A DNA stretch of 64,000 bases from Ruminococcus sp. HUN007 (lineage in GTDB: Bacteria; Bacillota; Clostridia; Oscillospirales; Ruminococcaceae): contig NZ_JOOA01000001.1 of NCBI RefSeq assembly GCF_000712055.1, forward strand, positions 186,001 to 250,000, written 5' to 3'. A program made the translations under genes and the position numbers. Every line of letters starts with the position of its first letter. The first letter of the stretch is position 1. Shown here one piece after another: positions 1 to 9,277 of this stretch. Below the pieces are notes generated by a model that saw only the letters and a program-made list of their open reading frames with translations, did no database searches and was not told where the DNA came from.

Positions 1-2222
1 AGTGCAGGGAGAAGTGTTATTTCATCATTTGTGCTCTGCAGGAGCATTTCAGCAATACCGGAAGTAAAGCCGAAGTTTCCGTCTATCTGGAAAGGAGGAT
101 GTGCATCCCAGAGGTTTGCGTAGAGTCTTCCGCTTTCAGTACCGTTGACCGGTGAGATAAGAAGCTTGACAAGATTATAGGCATGTTCGCCGTCCTTAAG
201 CCTTGCCCAGCAGTTGAGTTTCCACGCTTCCGACCATCCGGTTCCGGCATCTCCGCGGTTTTTCAGAGCCTGTGCTGCAGCTGCAGATATTTCTTCATTT
301 GTAGTCGGACTGTATTCGCTTCCCGGGAAAAGCCCGTAAATGTGTGATATATGTCGATGGGTCTCACGCGGATTGTCCCAGTCTTCAGCCCATTCCATAA
401 GCTGACCGTGTTTTCCGGCAGCCGGAGGTTTTATCAGTGAAAGCGTCTTTTCATAATTACTGTAGCTTGATTCTGATTTACCGAGTATGCGTGAAGCGTC
501 AACAACATCTTCAAAAAGTTCTCGCGTAATGGCATTATCCATTGTAACGCCGGCAGATACATAGTGGTTTGCACTTACCGGAAGAGCAAGTTCCGGTGAT
601 ACGCCCGGACTTATGACCCTGTATTCCTGACCGCCGAAACTCTGGTTTATCATAAGTCTGTCAAGGAATTTTGCGCTTCCTTCAATTACAGGATAAATAT
701 CAGCAAGATATGCCTCGTCCTGATTAAATTCATATGCGTCATAGAGCATGTTCGATATCCATGCACCGCCGACAGGCCAGAGCCCCCATGATCCGTCAAT
801 AGGGCCGGTTCTGTTCCAGATATCAGTATTATGGTGAAGCACCCATCCTTCGTCAATACCGTACTGCGTTTTCGCTGTTTTGCTTCCGTTTACAGTAAGA
901 GCCTTTGCCTTTTCCACGAAAGGAGTAAAACACTCGGCAAGATTTGTGGTGAATGCAGGCCAGTAGTTCATTTCATAGTTTATGTTAGTCGTTGACTTAC
1001 TGCCCCACGCCGGTGACGAATACTTGTTCCATATTCCCTGAAGATTCATCGCCTGCGAATCACGCGATGCGCTAATCATGAGATAACGTCCGTACTGGAA
1101 AAGTGTTTCTACCATTTTCGGATCATTGGTCTTACCGAATTCGCTAATACGGCTCTCGACTGTTTTGGCATTTGTGACAGCACTGTCGCCGCCGAGTTCA
1201 ATGTCCACTCTTTTGAAAAGCGACTGATAATCTCTCAGGTGATTTTCATAGAGTTCATCCCATGACTTGCCCTCAGCTTTTTTCATATCAGCCGCAGAAT
1301 CACCTTTTTCATCGCCGTTACATGTATTTGAATCAATAAAATTCGTTCTTATCGAAGTAAGTATCATTACGGAGTCGCAGCCGCTTACGTTGATTTTTCC
1401 TCCTGAAGCAGATACTGTGCCGCCTTCATTAATGACTTTTGTCCTTGCTGAGTAATAAACAGCGCCCCTTGTACGCAGATCATCATCACCGTGTCCGTTA
1501 GCTACGATCGTGTCACTTCCGTCGGTCTCAGTCTTTCCGTTGAGCAGTCCGTCATATCCGACGGACATGGAAACGGAACCTTTGCTTTCACATGTGATCC
1601 TTGTTACCATTACCTGATCAGGGTAGCTGACAAACGATTCCCTTTTATATCTTTTGCCCTGATAAGTGTATGATGAACTGGCAACCGCAGTGTTCATGTC
1701 AAGTTCACGGCTGTAGTCAGAAACTTTCTCGTGACCCATAGCAAGCTTTAACATGCCCACCTTCTGATATTTTGCCTGTCCGCCTCCGATCATTTTAGAG
1801 CCGACGATACCGTCCGCATCAGCGTATTTGCCTTGTTTTATCAGATCCTGTACCTGTTTAAGATATCCGGCAGCTCCTTCCCTGTCGTTTGAACCGGGTC
1901 CGGCGCTCCAGACCGTGCATTCATTCAGATCGATCCACTCGGTCGGACAGTTGCCGTATACCATAGCACCTATACGTCCGTTTCCGAGAGGAAGCGCCCT
2001 GTAGAATGATTCACTGTTATCCCAGCAGTTGTCGGTATTTTTAGTACCGGCTTCGCTGGTATAATGCATTACCAGATCTTCGTCATAGTCAAAGTTCTGC
2101 GCTGCATAAGCAGTGTCTGATGTGATAAATTCCGGAGCAAGCCACTGTCCTCCCACAACCGAAGAAGTAAGCAGGAAACAGGATGCAGCCGAAAAAGCCA
2201 GCATTCTTCTTAAAACATTCAT
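1..2222 (-). CDS. Secreted GH95 family alpha-L-fucosidase (C-terminus outside window)
   Basis: The frame opens at ATG 2222 behind a GGGGTAGG ribosome site and stays open to the left edge, giving about 740 residues without a stop. A signal peptide (hydrophobic residues about 5-25) is followed by hallmarks of glycoside hydrolase family 95: [16 protein letters not shown] near the start, [24 protein letters not shown] in the (alpha/alpha)6 barrel and [11 protein letters not shown] close to the left edge. The last two hold the Asn and Asp residues used in catalysis by this family. GH95 enzymes remove L-fucose or L-galactose from plant or mucin glycans. The enzyme is probably exported; a dockerin, if present, would lie beyond the edge. 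Family call is firm, exact substrate is not. Confidence 0.9.
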   Translation of the reverse strand, partial: MNVLRRMLAFSAASCFLLTSSVVGGQWLAPEFITSDTAYAAQNFDYDEDLVMHYTSEAGTKNTDNCWDNSESFYRALPLGNGRIGAMVYGNCPTEWIDLNECTVWSAGPGSNDREGAAGYLKQVQDLIKQGKYADADGIVGSKMIGGGQAKYQKVGMLKLAMGHEKVSDYSRELDMNTAVASSSYTYQGKRYKRESFVSYPDQVMVTRITCESKGSVSMSVGYDGLLNGKTETDGSDTIVANGHGDDDLRTRGAVYYSARTKVINEGGTVSASGGKINVSGCDSVMILTSIRTNFIDSNTCNGDEKGDSAADMKKAEGKSWDELYENHLRDYQSLFKRVDIELGGDSAVTNAKTVESRISEFGKTNDPKMVETLFQYGRYLMISASRDSQAMNLQGIWNKYSSPAWGSKSTTNINYEMNYWPAFTTNLAECFTPFVEKAKALTVNGSKTAKTQYGIDEGWVLHHNTDIWNRTGPIDGSWGLWPVGGAWISNMLYDAYEFNQDEAYLADIYPVIEGSAKFLDRLMINQSFGGQEYRVISPGVSPELALPVSANHYVSAGVTMDNAITRELFEDVVDASRILGKSESSYSNYEKTLSLIKPPAAGKHGQLMEWAEDWDNPRETHRHISHIYGLFPGSEYSPTTNEEISAAAAQALKNRGDAGTGWSEAWKLNCWARLKDGEHAYNLVKLLISPVNGTESGRLYANLWDAHPPFQIDGNFGFTSGIAEMLLQSTNDEITLLPA

Positions 2223-2309
2223 AAAATCCTACCCCTTGTCAAAATACTTTACACACACACTATGATCATACAGAGCCTTTCTCTGTATCTGATACATAAG
2301 CTTATCCAC

Positions 2310-2338
2310 ATTATAGCACACTGCACGAATATTTGCAA
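2310..2338 (-). promoter_or_regulatory. Promoter of the GH95 gene
   Basis: On the minus strand there is TTGCAA (2333-2338) and TATAAT (2310-2315) with a 17-bp spacer, about 80 nt upstream of the ATG. The 2223-2649 intergenic stretch is AT-rich and otherwise holds only this promoter and the divergent GGDEF promoter. Confidence 0.6.
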
Positions 2339-2482
2339 CATACTAGAAAATATTTTAGTATATATTTCGACGCCAGATAGAAATTCTGCAATTTACTTCA
2401 TAAATATCTTTTTACAGAATCAGCTTAATTCAATAAAATTCTCTATGAAATTTATAAATATTCAAACAAATAATAATATCTC

Positions 2483-2511
2483 TTGATAATAATTTGTTTA
2501 TATGATATAAT
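2483..2511 (+). promoter_or_regulatory. Promoter of the GGDEF gene
   Basis: TTGATA (2483-2488), a 17-bp spacer and TATAAT (2506-2511). The leader to the GTG start is about 130 nt, long enough for regulation, but no riboswitch fold was recognised. Confidence 0.65.
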
Positions 2512-2649
2512 ATTATTGTAACCGACAAATTCATTTGCCGTACATCGTTTTTATGATTTACCGGATGACGACTGAAAATTCCGATTTAGTTTACTGTCAG
2601 ATTTTTCAGCCGTTATGAAATGTACTGAACATCATGGGGGGATTATTAA

Positions 2650-3816
2650 GTGGAAGATACAGCTATTTATATTTCATACGCTATTACAGAAGCTTTCTGT
2701 ATTTGTTTTGCACTGGGCATTATTGTAAAGTCGAACAAAAACGTTGGTACAGACCTTCAGATGAAACACTTCAGGGGAATGTCCATGTTTTTCATCATGT
2801 ATCTCATCAGCGACAGCTGGTGGGCTCTTGGTCAGGGCGGGATAATTCCATTCAGCCGTACGCTGAATAAAATATCCAGTGCCGCGGGCCTTGTTTCTGT
2901 TTCGCTCCTTACACTGGCCTGGTGCATATTTGTTATATACCGTATAGGCAATATAAAAGTCAGAAAAATGAATGTGCTCAAGGGAATACACTATTCCGCT
3001 GCGGCTGTTGACTGTATTCTGATCATTGGTTCTGTTTTTAATGATTTCTATTTTTATATCGACGAAAACGATATTTATCAGCTTTCACCGGGATACAACG
3101 TACATCTTATACTGATCTTCTTCCAGCTTTTCGGAAGCGGGGTCTTTTCATTCGCACAGAGTTTCAAAAACACTCAGGTCAAAATGAAAAAGGAATACCG
3201 TCTGCCGCTGCTGTTTATCATACTTCCTGCTGCAGCTGCAGTACTTGAAGGAATGCTTCCTCTTTCTCCTATCGTACCGCTCGGTACTTTTCTTCCCATT
3301 CATCTTGCATTTCTCGAAATACAGAACAGTGAGATCTATTCCGACGCACTTACCGGACTCAATAACCGCAGAAGTATGGAACTCTTCCTTCAGGACATGA
3401 TACACAACTCATCGGAAGACAATTTCTTCTGCGTATACATGATCGACGTCAACGACTTTAAACTGGTAAACGATAAATTCGGACATCTTGCGGGAGACAG
3501 AGCTCTTCAGCTTGTGGCGGAAGCCATTCATAAAATATCCGACTCAAACCGCGGCTTCTGTGCAAGGTACGGCGGAGATGAATTCGTACTTATTATGAGT
3601 AAACCTGATGAAGATCTTCAGAAAACAGTACAGGACGAAGTAAATATACTTCGTAATGCCTGTGCCGATCTTCTTCCACAGATCTCAATAAGCGCCGGAT
3701 TTACGATATGCAGCTCTTCATCAGTTACAGCAGCACAGCTGATCGCCCAGGCTGATGAAAAGCTGTATGTACAGAAAGAAATATACCACGGACGAAAAAA
3801 GGCTGCGGAAGTATAA
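2650..3816 (+). CDS. Membrane diguanylate cyclase (GGDEF domain)
   Basis: 388 residues from GTG 2650, preceded by a GGGGGG ribosome site. The first ~220 residues hold six or seven hydrophobic segments, probably a membrane sensor. The C-terminal GGDEF domain starts at DALTGLNNRR (about residue 235) and carries an intact GGDEF active-site signature at residues 308-312, so it should make cyclic-di-GMP from two GTP. The RxxD inhibitory site normally five residues upstream is absent, suggesting no canonical product feedback. No EAL domain follows. The broken ATP-grasp gene lies directly downstream. The sensed signal cannot be read from the sequence. Confidence 0.88.
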   Translation: MEDTAIYISYAITEAFCICFALGIIVKSNKNVGTDLQMKHFRGMSMFFIMYLISDSWWALGQGGIIPFSRTLNKISSAAGLVSVSLLTLAWCIFVIYRIGNIKVRKMNVLKGIHYSAAAVDCILIIGSVFNDFYFYIDENDIYQLSPGYNVHLILIFFQLFGSGVFSFAQSFKNTQVKMKKEYRLPLLFIILPAAAAVLEGMLPLSPIVPLGTFLPIHLAFLEIQNSEIYSDALTGLNNRRSMELFLQDMIHNSSEDNFFCVYMIDVNDFKLVNDKFGHLAGDRALQLVAEAIHKISDSNRGFCARYGGDEFVLIMSKPDEDLQKTVQDEVNILRNACADLLPQISISAGFTICSSSSVTAAQLIAQADEKLYVQKEIYHGRKKAAEV

Positions 3817-3854
3817 AAGTTTGACAAACAATTATGAAAAGGCGGCATTATAGT

Positions 3855-4869
3855 ATGTTAAACGGAAAAAGAATAATCTGGTTCAATCACTGGTTCACTC
3901 AGGCCTATAACTTCATTGAACTGCTTAAACAGGACCAGAGAAATTATGTGATCGCAAGTGCAAAGAAAGTTCCCTTTGCCTTTGGCGCAGCTGCGGATGA
4001 GCGTTACTCTGAACCGACTGGAATAAACGGCGATGATTACGCAGAGTGGTGCCTTGATTTCTGTAAAAAACCATTCAGTGGATGTGTTCTTTGTCAAAAA
4101 ATTCCGTGCTGAAATTGAGAAACATCTAAACAGTTTTATTTCAGCCGGAGTACATGTGGTCGTAAACGGAAACGCTGATATGAACAGGATACTCGACAGC
4201 AAAGCTGATTCATGCAGTTATATTCGGGAACATGAACTCTGTCCAGTCCCGCACATGGAACTTATAACTGATGCAGGAGATTTTGAACGTGCATACAGAA
4301 TAATAAAAGAACAATACGGGCCCTCACACCACGTATGCGTCAAAGCTGACCGTGACGAAGGCGGTATCACCTACCGCAGACTTTACGACGAAGGTGCTCC
4401 GAAGACTTTTTCCGGTGATATTTATTTTCGATCATTTGCGGAAGATCTGAAAAGCCGTGAAAAATTCTCACCTATGGTAGTAATGCCGTATCTTGATGAA
4501 CCCGAAACAAGCATAGACTGCATGAGAACTCCCGGCGGTCTGATAGCTGTTCCAAGGCGCAAGATCGATACACGTATTACAGAGCTGCGCTTTGACGCTG
4601 ACCTTATTGAAACGGCAAGGAAGATAAGTGAAGCAGTGAATATAGAATATCCGTACAATATTCAGCTTCGTCCTCTTGACGGCAGAAATGTTTTTATGGA
4701 AATAAATACACGAATGGCCGGCGGATGCTACAAGGCAGGTCTTATCGGATGCAATTTTCCTCAGCTTGCTGTAAGCTATGCATTCGGCGACATCATTGAC
4801 ACGGAAAAGATCATTTCAGGATTTAAAAATGTTATGGTCGGAGAGGTTGCCGCAGCAGTAATTGTTTGA
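3855..4869 (+). pseudogene. ATP-grasp family protein, frameshifted at an A6 run
   Basis: Two overlapping frames together make one ATP-grasp ligase-like protein of about 337 residues. The first begins at ATG 3855 (AAGGCGG ribosome site) and reads through DYAEWCLDFCKK. The second, one base out of phase, continues HSVDVFFVKKF and holds the C-terminal metal/ATP site (VFMEINTRMAGG). Frames join at the six-A run 4065-4070; one A fewer restores a single ORF. This could be a true mutation, a sequencing error or slippage. It is close behind the GGDEF gene and may share its transcript. Substrate unknown; carbamoyl-phosphate-synthase-like carboligases of this shape are often orphan. Confidence 0.75.
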
Positions 4870-4895
4870 CTTTTGCCGTACTTATATATTATAAT
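4866..4895 (+). promoter_or_regulatory. Promoter of the CotH-dockerin gene
   Basis: TTGACT (4866-4871) and TATAAT (4890-4895), 18-bp spacer, overlapping the stop of the preceding gene. The ~220-nt leader that follows contains the structured repeat at 4985-5093. Confidence 0.55.
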
Positions 4896-4984
4896 AGAAT
4901 TGTTTATAGTTCATTGTTGATAAAGCTGAACAAAAAAAGGAATACAGAAAACGGCTTATACATTCGAAAATGGTTCAGTTATAA

Positions 4985-5093
4985 GGAAACGCTGATTTAT
5001 TCATAAATCAGCGTGGGGCTCCGGGGCAAAGCCCCGCAAATCCCACCTGCGGAAATCCGGCAAAGCCGGATTTCCGATTTAATCAGTGTTTCC
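4985..5093. repeat. 109-bp structured intergenic repeat, MITE- or REP-like
   Basis: The element is bounded by imperfect inverted ends (GGAAACGCTGATT / AATCAGTGTTTCC). It contains three nested hairpins: a 10-bp stem CGCTGATTTA/TAAATCAGCG, a CGGGGC/GCCCCG stem and a perfect 12-bp stem CGGAAATCCGGC/GCCGGATTTCCG with an AAA loop. It sits in the 5' leader of the CotH gene. No protein is encoded. No second copy was found in the window. Confidence 0.6.
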
Positions 5094-5117
5094 ATAGTTT
5101 TATGAGGTGTATGTGTT

Positions 5118-7364
5118 ATGAAAATGCAAAAATGTATCAGTATTGCCTTGACCGCATTACTGACAGCCGCTTCCTTTATGCCGCAGGCGTCACTTTCTTT
5201 TTATTCTGCAGACAATATTTCAGCTGAAGAATCTGCTGATGCGGCTGTCGCAGAAAGAGAGATCGGCTTCTCGGTACCTTCGGGATGCTATGATTCTGAA
5301 ATGAAAGTCGAGCTTTCTTCAAAATCAGGCAGGACTATCGTTTACACAACAGACGGAAGCGATCCGACAAAATCATCAACTGCAAAGGTGTACTCATCTG
5401 CAGTTACAGTTACCGACCGTACAAATGAGACTAATATCTGGAGTATGTATGATGAAAACGAAAACTCCGATCAGTCCGTATCAAGACAGACAGGATATAA
5501 AAAGCCGACCTACAATGTAGAAAAAGTTACGGTAATACGTGCTGCAGTCAAAAATCAGGACGGTTCATTCGGCAGAGTGGAAAGCGAGACATATATCATA
5601 AAAAACGGCGTTCTGAAGCAGTTTGATGATATAATGGTGGTTTCCCTCGTAACCGATCCGGATAACCTGTTTTCACCTGATACGGGTATTTATGTGACAG
5701 GAAAACAATATCTTGAGTGGAGAAAGAGTGCGCAGTTCGACCCGAAGAAAAGCGTATGGGATACTGACAATATATCGAACTTTTTCTCGAAGGGCAAGGA
5801 ATGGGAACGTGAAGCGACATTCTCTGTTTTCAGAAACGGCGAAGAAGTGATCCACCAGAATGTCGGCATCCGCATAAAAGGTGCTTCCACAAGAAACACC
5901 CCGCAGAAGAGCTTCAATATATATGCGAAAAGCAAATACGGTCCTGCCAAGCTGGAATATCCGCTTATAGACGGAAACACAAAGATAAGCGGCAAGCTGA
6001 TTGACAAGTATGATTCCGTCTGCTTAAGAGCTGTTGGTGAAGACACAAGACTTCGTGACGGATTTGCATCAAAGCTCCTTGCCGGCAGAGAATCCCTTAC
6101 AACACAGGACATGCAGAAATGCGTTGTTTTTCTTAACGGCGAATACTGGGGACTCTATGAAATGACTGAGAAGTTCTCTGACTATTTCATTCAGTCCAAT
6201 TATAAAATTGAAAAAGAGAACGTCGCCATGATAAAGAACGGCGAGCATGAAGAAGGTCCGGACGAGGAAACAGAAAAATTTATAAATTTCGCTGACACCT
6301 ACGCGAAAAAAGATCTTACAAACGAAGAAAACTATAAGGCCGTCTGCGATTATATCGATATCGACAGTATGATAGACCACTATGCTGCCGGAATCTACCT
6401 CTGTACTTACGACTGGCCGAATCACAATTCCGGCGTATGGAGAAACATTGGTCCGGATATCGAAGGCAATCCGTACAGTGACGGCAAATGGCGCTTCATG
6501 TCATTCGACTTTGACTACAGCATGGGTGCGACATACGAAAATTTCGGTGGTGTCGAAGGATATGCATACGACAGCTTCAGGCACATGGAAAACATGGACA
6601 ACGCAAAGGATGAAGCTCCGACTAATCTGTTCGTTGCCCTCATGAAAAACAAGGATTTCCAGAAGAAATTCATTAATGTTTACTGTGATCTGGCAAATGA
6701 GGTTCTTACTCCGGAAAAAGCAAATGCAATGGCTGATAAATATGGACAGGAATACACAGAACACATCGCAAACTCAACTGTACGCTGGTGGGGATATTTC
6801 GGCGGTTCAAAGGACAGCAATCTTTCCTACAACCGTGAACAGTTCACAGGAAAGACTCTGCCGCAGATAAAGAATTTCTTCCGTGAACGTGCCCGTTATA
6901 CGCTGGAAGATATGGAACAGTATCTCGGTATAAAGGAAAAATCACAGAAAATCACGCTTAAATCCGGAAACGGCGGTAAGATACGCATAAATTCGATCAC
7001 ACCGGATTCAGCATCCGGCTGGACAGGCAGCTACTATCCGGAAGCTCCGGTAACACTGACAGCGATCCCGGATGAAGGACACTCATTCACAGGATGGGGC
7101 GGCGATATTACCGGAACTGATACAACTGTTACCGTTACGCTTAAACAGGCAATGACCATTGAAGCGACCTTCGGCGAAAAGAAAAGCACCGACGGTGACA
7201 TAAACAGCGACGGCGCTTTTGATGTACGCGACCTTCTTGCCCTGCAGAAATATCTTCTCGCAGGCGATGAAACAGATATTAAGGACAGAAAAGCTGCTGA
7301 CGCTGACGACAGCGGAAATATAAACATACTTGACTTTATCAATTTAAAAGGCAGGCTTATCTGA
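5118..7364 (+). CDS. Secreted CotH-family protein with InlB-type repeat and C-terminal dockerin
   Basis: 748 residues. An N-terminal signal peptide (1-30) is followed by a chitobiase-C-like fold (about 45-140; IVYTTDGSDPTKSS), a CotH kinase-like domain (about 150-560; GIRIKGASTRNTPQKSFNIY, FMSFDFDYSMG), a divergent InlB B-repeat (about 610-690; SFTGWGGDI) and a type I dockerin (about 693-748) with two calcium loops, DINSDGAFDVRDLLALQKYL and DADDSGNINILDFINLKGRL. It should bind a cohesin on a cellulosome scaffold or cell surface. CotH domains in spore coats are atypical protein kinases; in rumen dockerin proteins their role is unsettled. It has its own promoter and is followed by a terminator. 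Confidence 0.92.
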   Translation: MKMQKCISIALTALLTAASFMPQASLSFYSADNISAEESADAAVAEREIGFSVPSGCYDSEMKVELSSKSGRTIVYTTDGSDPTKSSTAKVYSSAVTVTDRTNETNIWSMYDENENSDQSVSRQTGYKKPTYNVEKVTVIRAAVKNQDGSFGRVESETYIIKNGVLKQFDDIMVVSLVTDPDNLFSPDTGIYVTGKQYLEWRKSAQFDPKKSVWDTDNISNFFSKGKEWEREATFSVFRNGEEVIHQNVGIRIKGASTRNTPQKSFNIYAKSKYGPAKLEYPLIDGNTKISGKLIDKYDSVCLRAVGEDTRLRDGFASKLLAGRESLTTQDMQKCVVFLNGEYWGLYEMTEKFSDYFIQSNYKIEKENVAMIKNGEHEEGPDEETEKFINFADTYAKKDLTNEENYKAVCDYIDIDSMIDHYAAGIYLCTYDWPNHNSGVWRNIGPDIEGNPYSDGKWRFMSFDFDYSMGATYENFGGVEGYAYDSFRHMENMDNAKDEAPTNLFVALMKNKDFQKKFINVYCDLANEVLTPEKANAMADKYGQEYTEHIANSTVRWWGYFGGSKDSNLSYNREQFTGKTLPQIKNFFRERARYTLEDMEQYLGIKEKSQKITLKSGNGGKIRINSITPDSASGWTGSYYPEAPVTLTAIPDEGHSFTGWGGDITGTDTTVTVTLKQAMTIEATFGEKKSTDGDINSDGAFDVRDLLALQKYLLAGDETDIKDRKAADADDSGNINILDFINLKGRLI

Positions 7365-7413
7365 GACTTTATACCGAGAAAACATTTTTGCAAAAGCTTA
7401 ATATTCAGTAAAA

Positions 7414-7449
7414 AAGGCGGTCTCCCGAATGGGATGACCGCCTTGTTCA
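7414..7449. terminator. Rho-independent terminator after the CotH gene
   Basis: Inverted repeat AAGGCGGTC (7414-7422) / GACCGCCTT (7436-7444), A-rich before and T-containing after, so it may act in both directions between the CotH gene and the converging fossil. Confidence 0.7.
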
Positions 7450-7455
7450 TTTACT

Positions 7456-7686
7456 TCATCGTACCCTGTAGCGCTGATTTCTGCTTCTCGGTTTGTCTGG
7501 AATAGTCATCTCAATAAGTCCGTTTTCCAATGCCGGTTCAAGATATCTTTCGCGGAATGAATTGCGGTCCCGCAGTGTCAAGCGTTCCATGATCTCTGCC
7601 GCAGATAAAACATCATTCCCCAGTACATCCAGCAGCATGCGAACTTGCGGGCTAACTTGTGGGGTAACTTGTGGGGTGCTCTGTCT
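7456..7686 (-). pseudogene. C-terminal fossil of a Fic/ATP-binding-type winged-helix protein
   Basis: An open frame of 76 codons without a credible start begins just after a stop at 7687-7689. It encodes tandem PQVTPQVSPQV followed by MLLDVLGNDVLSAAEIMERL and ends SRNQRYRVR. This arrangement is typical of the C-terminal winged-helix tail of Fic-domain and RecG/Alba-like ATP-binding proteins, which are several hundred residues long. Only the tail remains. It ends about 120 bp left of attL, so the truncation may relate to older insertions at the ssrA site. Confidence 0.6.
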
Positions 7687-7807
7687 TTAGCTCACAGTTT
7701 CACTCTCCTACGTTCTCTCTTTATTTATCCTTATATAAATAAATCCCTGTATACCGTCATGATATACAAGGATTTTTGCAATCTTTACGATTACGCATTT
7801 TCACTTG

Positions 7808-7832
7808 ATGGAGGCGGCGGGAATTGAACCCG
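7808..7832. other. attL core (duplicate of the tmRNA 3' end)
   Basis: 25 bp identical to 51987-52011, including the T-loop and acceptor end of tmRNA, then diverging (TTTCC against CGTCC). The 7687-8060 stretch otherwise holds phage arm-type repeats and no gene. Confidence 0.92.
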
Positions 7833-7877
7833 TTTCCATCTTTTAATACGCGCTGAAAATACTTGTATTACATGAAT

Positions 7878-7900
7878 TCGTGTGAAATTTCGTGTGAACT
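7878..7900. repeat. Integrase arm-type site, attL side
   Basis: 23 bp identical and in the same orientation to 51840-51862. It contains CGTGTGAA twice, separated by ATTT, as expected for integrase arm-binding sites. Role inferred from position and duplication. Confidence 0.6.
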
Positions 7901-7949
7901 ATCATCAATAATAAAATAGTCCGCCTACTTTTACAACGGTACACTTCAA

Positions 7950-7982
7950 TCTGACAACGTAAATTATTTAATAAATTCCTAA
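7950..7982. repeat. 33-bp inverted repeat, attL arm
   Basis: The 33 bases are a perfect reverse complement of 51898-51930 near attR. In the excised circle the two copies would flank attP about 90-150 bp from the core on either side. Confidence 0.85.
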
Positions 7983-8060
7983 GTCAAAACTCCTTATTTC
8001 ATTATAGCATTTTGAGGTTCAAAATTCAACGATTTTTTAATTATTTTTTATCATTTTCTA

Positions 8061-8089
8061 TTGACATACGTATTAATACGTGCTATAAT
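8061..8089 (+). promoter_or_regulatory. Consensus promoter with palindromic operator for hicAB
   Basis: TTGACA (8061-8066), a 17-bp spacer and TATAAT (8084-8089). The spacer carries the perfect palindrome ACGTATTAATACGT (8068-8081), well placed for autoregulation by HicB, whose family uses a DNA-binding tail. Confidence 0.8.
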
Positions 8090-8108
8090 AATTACAGGAG
8101 GTGAACCA

Positions 8109-8294
8109 ATGACATACAGCGAACTTAAAAAGATCTTAAAAAAGAACGGATGTTCTCCGATCAAAGAAGGCGCAAACCATGAAATATGGTTCAGTCCTAA
8201 AACAGGCAAGAAGTTCACGGTAGGAAGACACAATACACAAGAAATTCCAACCGGAACACTCAAGTCAATAATGAAGTCAGCGGGGATCGATTGA
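8109..8294 (+). CDS. hicA: HicA-type mRNA interferase toxin
   Basis: 61 residues from ATG 8109, 5 nt after AGGAGGTG. It has the double-stranded-RNA-binding-like HicA fold, with the catalytic histidine at residue 24 (GANHEIWF) and a TVGRHNTQEIPTGTLKSIMK C-terminal half. HicA toxins cleave mRNA in translation-dependent fashion and are neutralised by HicB, encoded 56 bp downstream. It lies at the left end of the prophage, outside the late operon and on the opposite strand, as expected of a lysogeny-expressed accessory gene. Confidence 0.93.
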   Translation: MTYSELKKILKKNGCSPIKEGANHEIWFSPKTGKKFTVGRHNTQEIPTGTLKSIMKSAGID

Positions 8295-8350
8295 TCCCCG
8301 ACTGGCGATAAAATATATACAATTCCGAGATTATCAGAGGTGACTTATTA

Positions 8351-8743
8351 ATGGCTAAATATGCATATCCTGCAGTTTTTACTGCTGAAAACAATTCGTA
8401 TTCTGTTAGCTTTCCGGATGTCGAAGGCTGTTTGACATTTGGTGAAACAATTCCGGAAGCAATTGAGATGGCCGAGGATGCTCTCTGTCTTATGCTTTAC
8501 GATTTAGAAGAAGAAGGCAGCGAGATTCCGAAGCCTTCAGATGCTAAAGAACTCAAGGTCGAGAGCAACGAGTTTGTTACAATGATTGCATGCGATACCG
8601 TAGAATACAGAAAGTTTTACGATAACAAGGCTGTCAAAAAAACTCTGACTGTTCCGAACTGGATGAACACACTTGCTGAAAAAGCTGGAATAAACTTTTC
8701 CCAGGTTCTTCAGGAAGCACTCACTCAGAAACTTGGCTTATAA
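8351..8743 (+). CDS. hicB: HicB-type antitoxin
   Basis: 130 residues. The N-terminal ~70 residues form the degenerate RNase H-like HicB fold (YAYPAVFTAENNSYSVSFPDVEGCLTFGE motifs, given in part), which blocks HicA. The C-terminal ~40 residues (TVPNWMNTLAEKAGINFSQV) look like the DNA-binding helix pair used for autoregulation. Translation starts at ATG 8351 after AGAGGTGA. It is cotranscribed with hicA from the 8061 promoter and followed by a terminator. Confidence 0.93.
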   Translation: MAKYAYPAVFTAENNSYSVSFPDVEGCLTFGETIPEAIEMAEDALCLMLYDLEEEGSEIPKPSDAKELKVESNEFVTMIACDTVEYRKFYDNKAVKKTLTVPNWMNTLAEKAGINFSQVLQEALTQKLGL

Positions 8744-8757
8744 TCTAAAACAACGCG

Positions 8758-8792
8758 AAAGGCAGTTACGATTAATTTCGTAGCTGCCTTTT
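8758..8792 (+). terminator. Terminator after hicAB
   Basis: 14-bp stem (8758-8771 / 8778-8791) with one G-T pair, then TTTT. Its A-rich left side could also serve the converging late operon. Confidence 0.75.
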
Positions 8793-8847
8793 CTGCGTCT
8801 AACCTTCTTCGCCCGACTCCGGAAGCCGTTCTTCAACGCTGATTCAC

Positions 8848-9267
8848 TCATTCATTTTGTTTCTTTTCCTTATCGTCGTTTTCGTCCCGCACCTGTTCAA
8901 GAATACGTTCTAACCTTTTCGGGACAGGGAGGCCGAGACGCTTTGCGTTTTCGAGAATGCTGATTCCCTCGTTGCAAGCGTAATACAGGATCGTCATACT
9001 CATGAAGACATTGCCGTCTTTGACGATGTTTGCGTCGATCAGATGGGCGACGCTTACGAGCATGAAGATCACGATTTTTTTCATGATGCCGGTGCATCCG
9101 GCTTTGCTGTTCAGTTTATGCCTCTTTATCGCTACCATGACACCTGTGATATAATCAAGTGTACAGAGTGCCACAAGAGCAAGGAAAAGACCGTTGATAT
9201 CACCGTACAGAAAGCCGATTGACGCACCGATCGCACAAGCGAGGTATTCCCAGAGTGACTTTTCCAC
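8848..9267 (-). CDS. Phage holin (phage_holin_4 / Cph1-like)
   Basis: 139 residues with two to three membrane segments: about 8-38 (YLACAIGASIGFLYGDINGL and following) and about 65-100 (KKIVIFMLVSVAHLIDANIV). GLFLALVALCTLDYITGVM is typical of the phage_holin_4 family, and the tail is charged. It makes membrane lesions at lysis. It follows the endolysin gene by 10 bp in the late operon, completing a lysis pair at the end of the late transcript. Confidence 0.88.
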   Translation of the reverse strand: MEKSLWEYLACAIGASIGFLYGDINGLFLALVALCTLDYITGVMVAIKRHKLNSKAGCTGIMKKIVIFMLVSVAHLIDANIVKDGNVFMSMTILYYACNEGISILENAKRLGLPVPKRLERILEQVRDENDDKEKKQNE

Positions 9268-9277
9268 GAGAACCGCC

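Noticed and set aside
7808..7832. Possible tRNA remnant at 7808
   Set aside because: Identity with the tmRNA 3' end at 51987-52011 shows it is the attL core; no anticodon arm is present.
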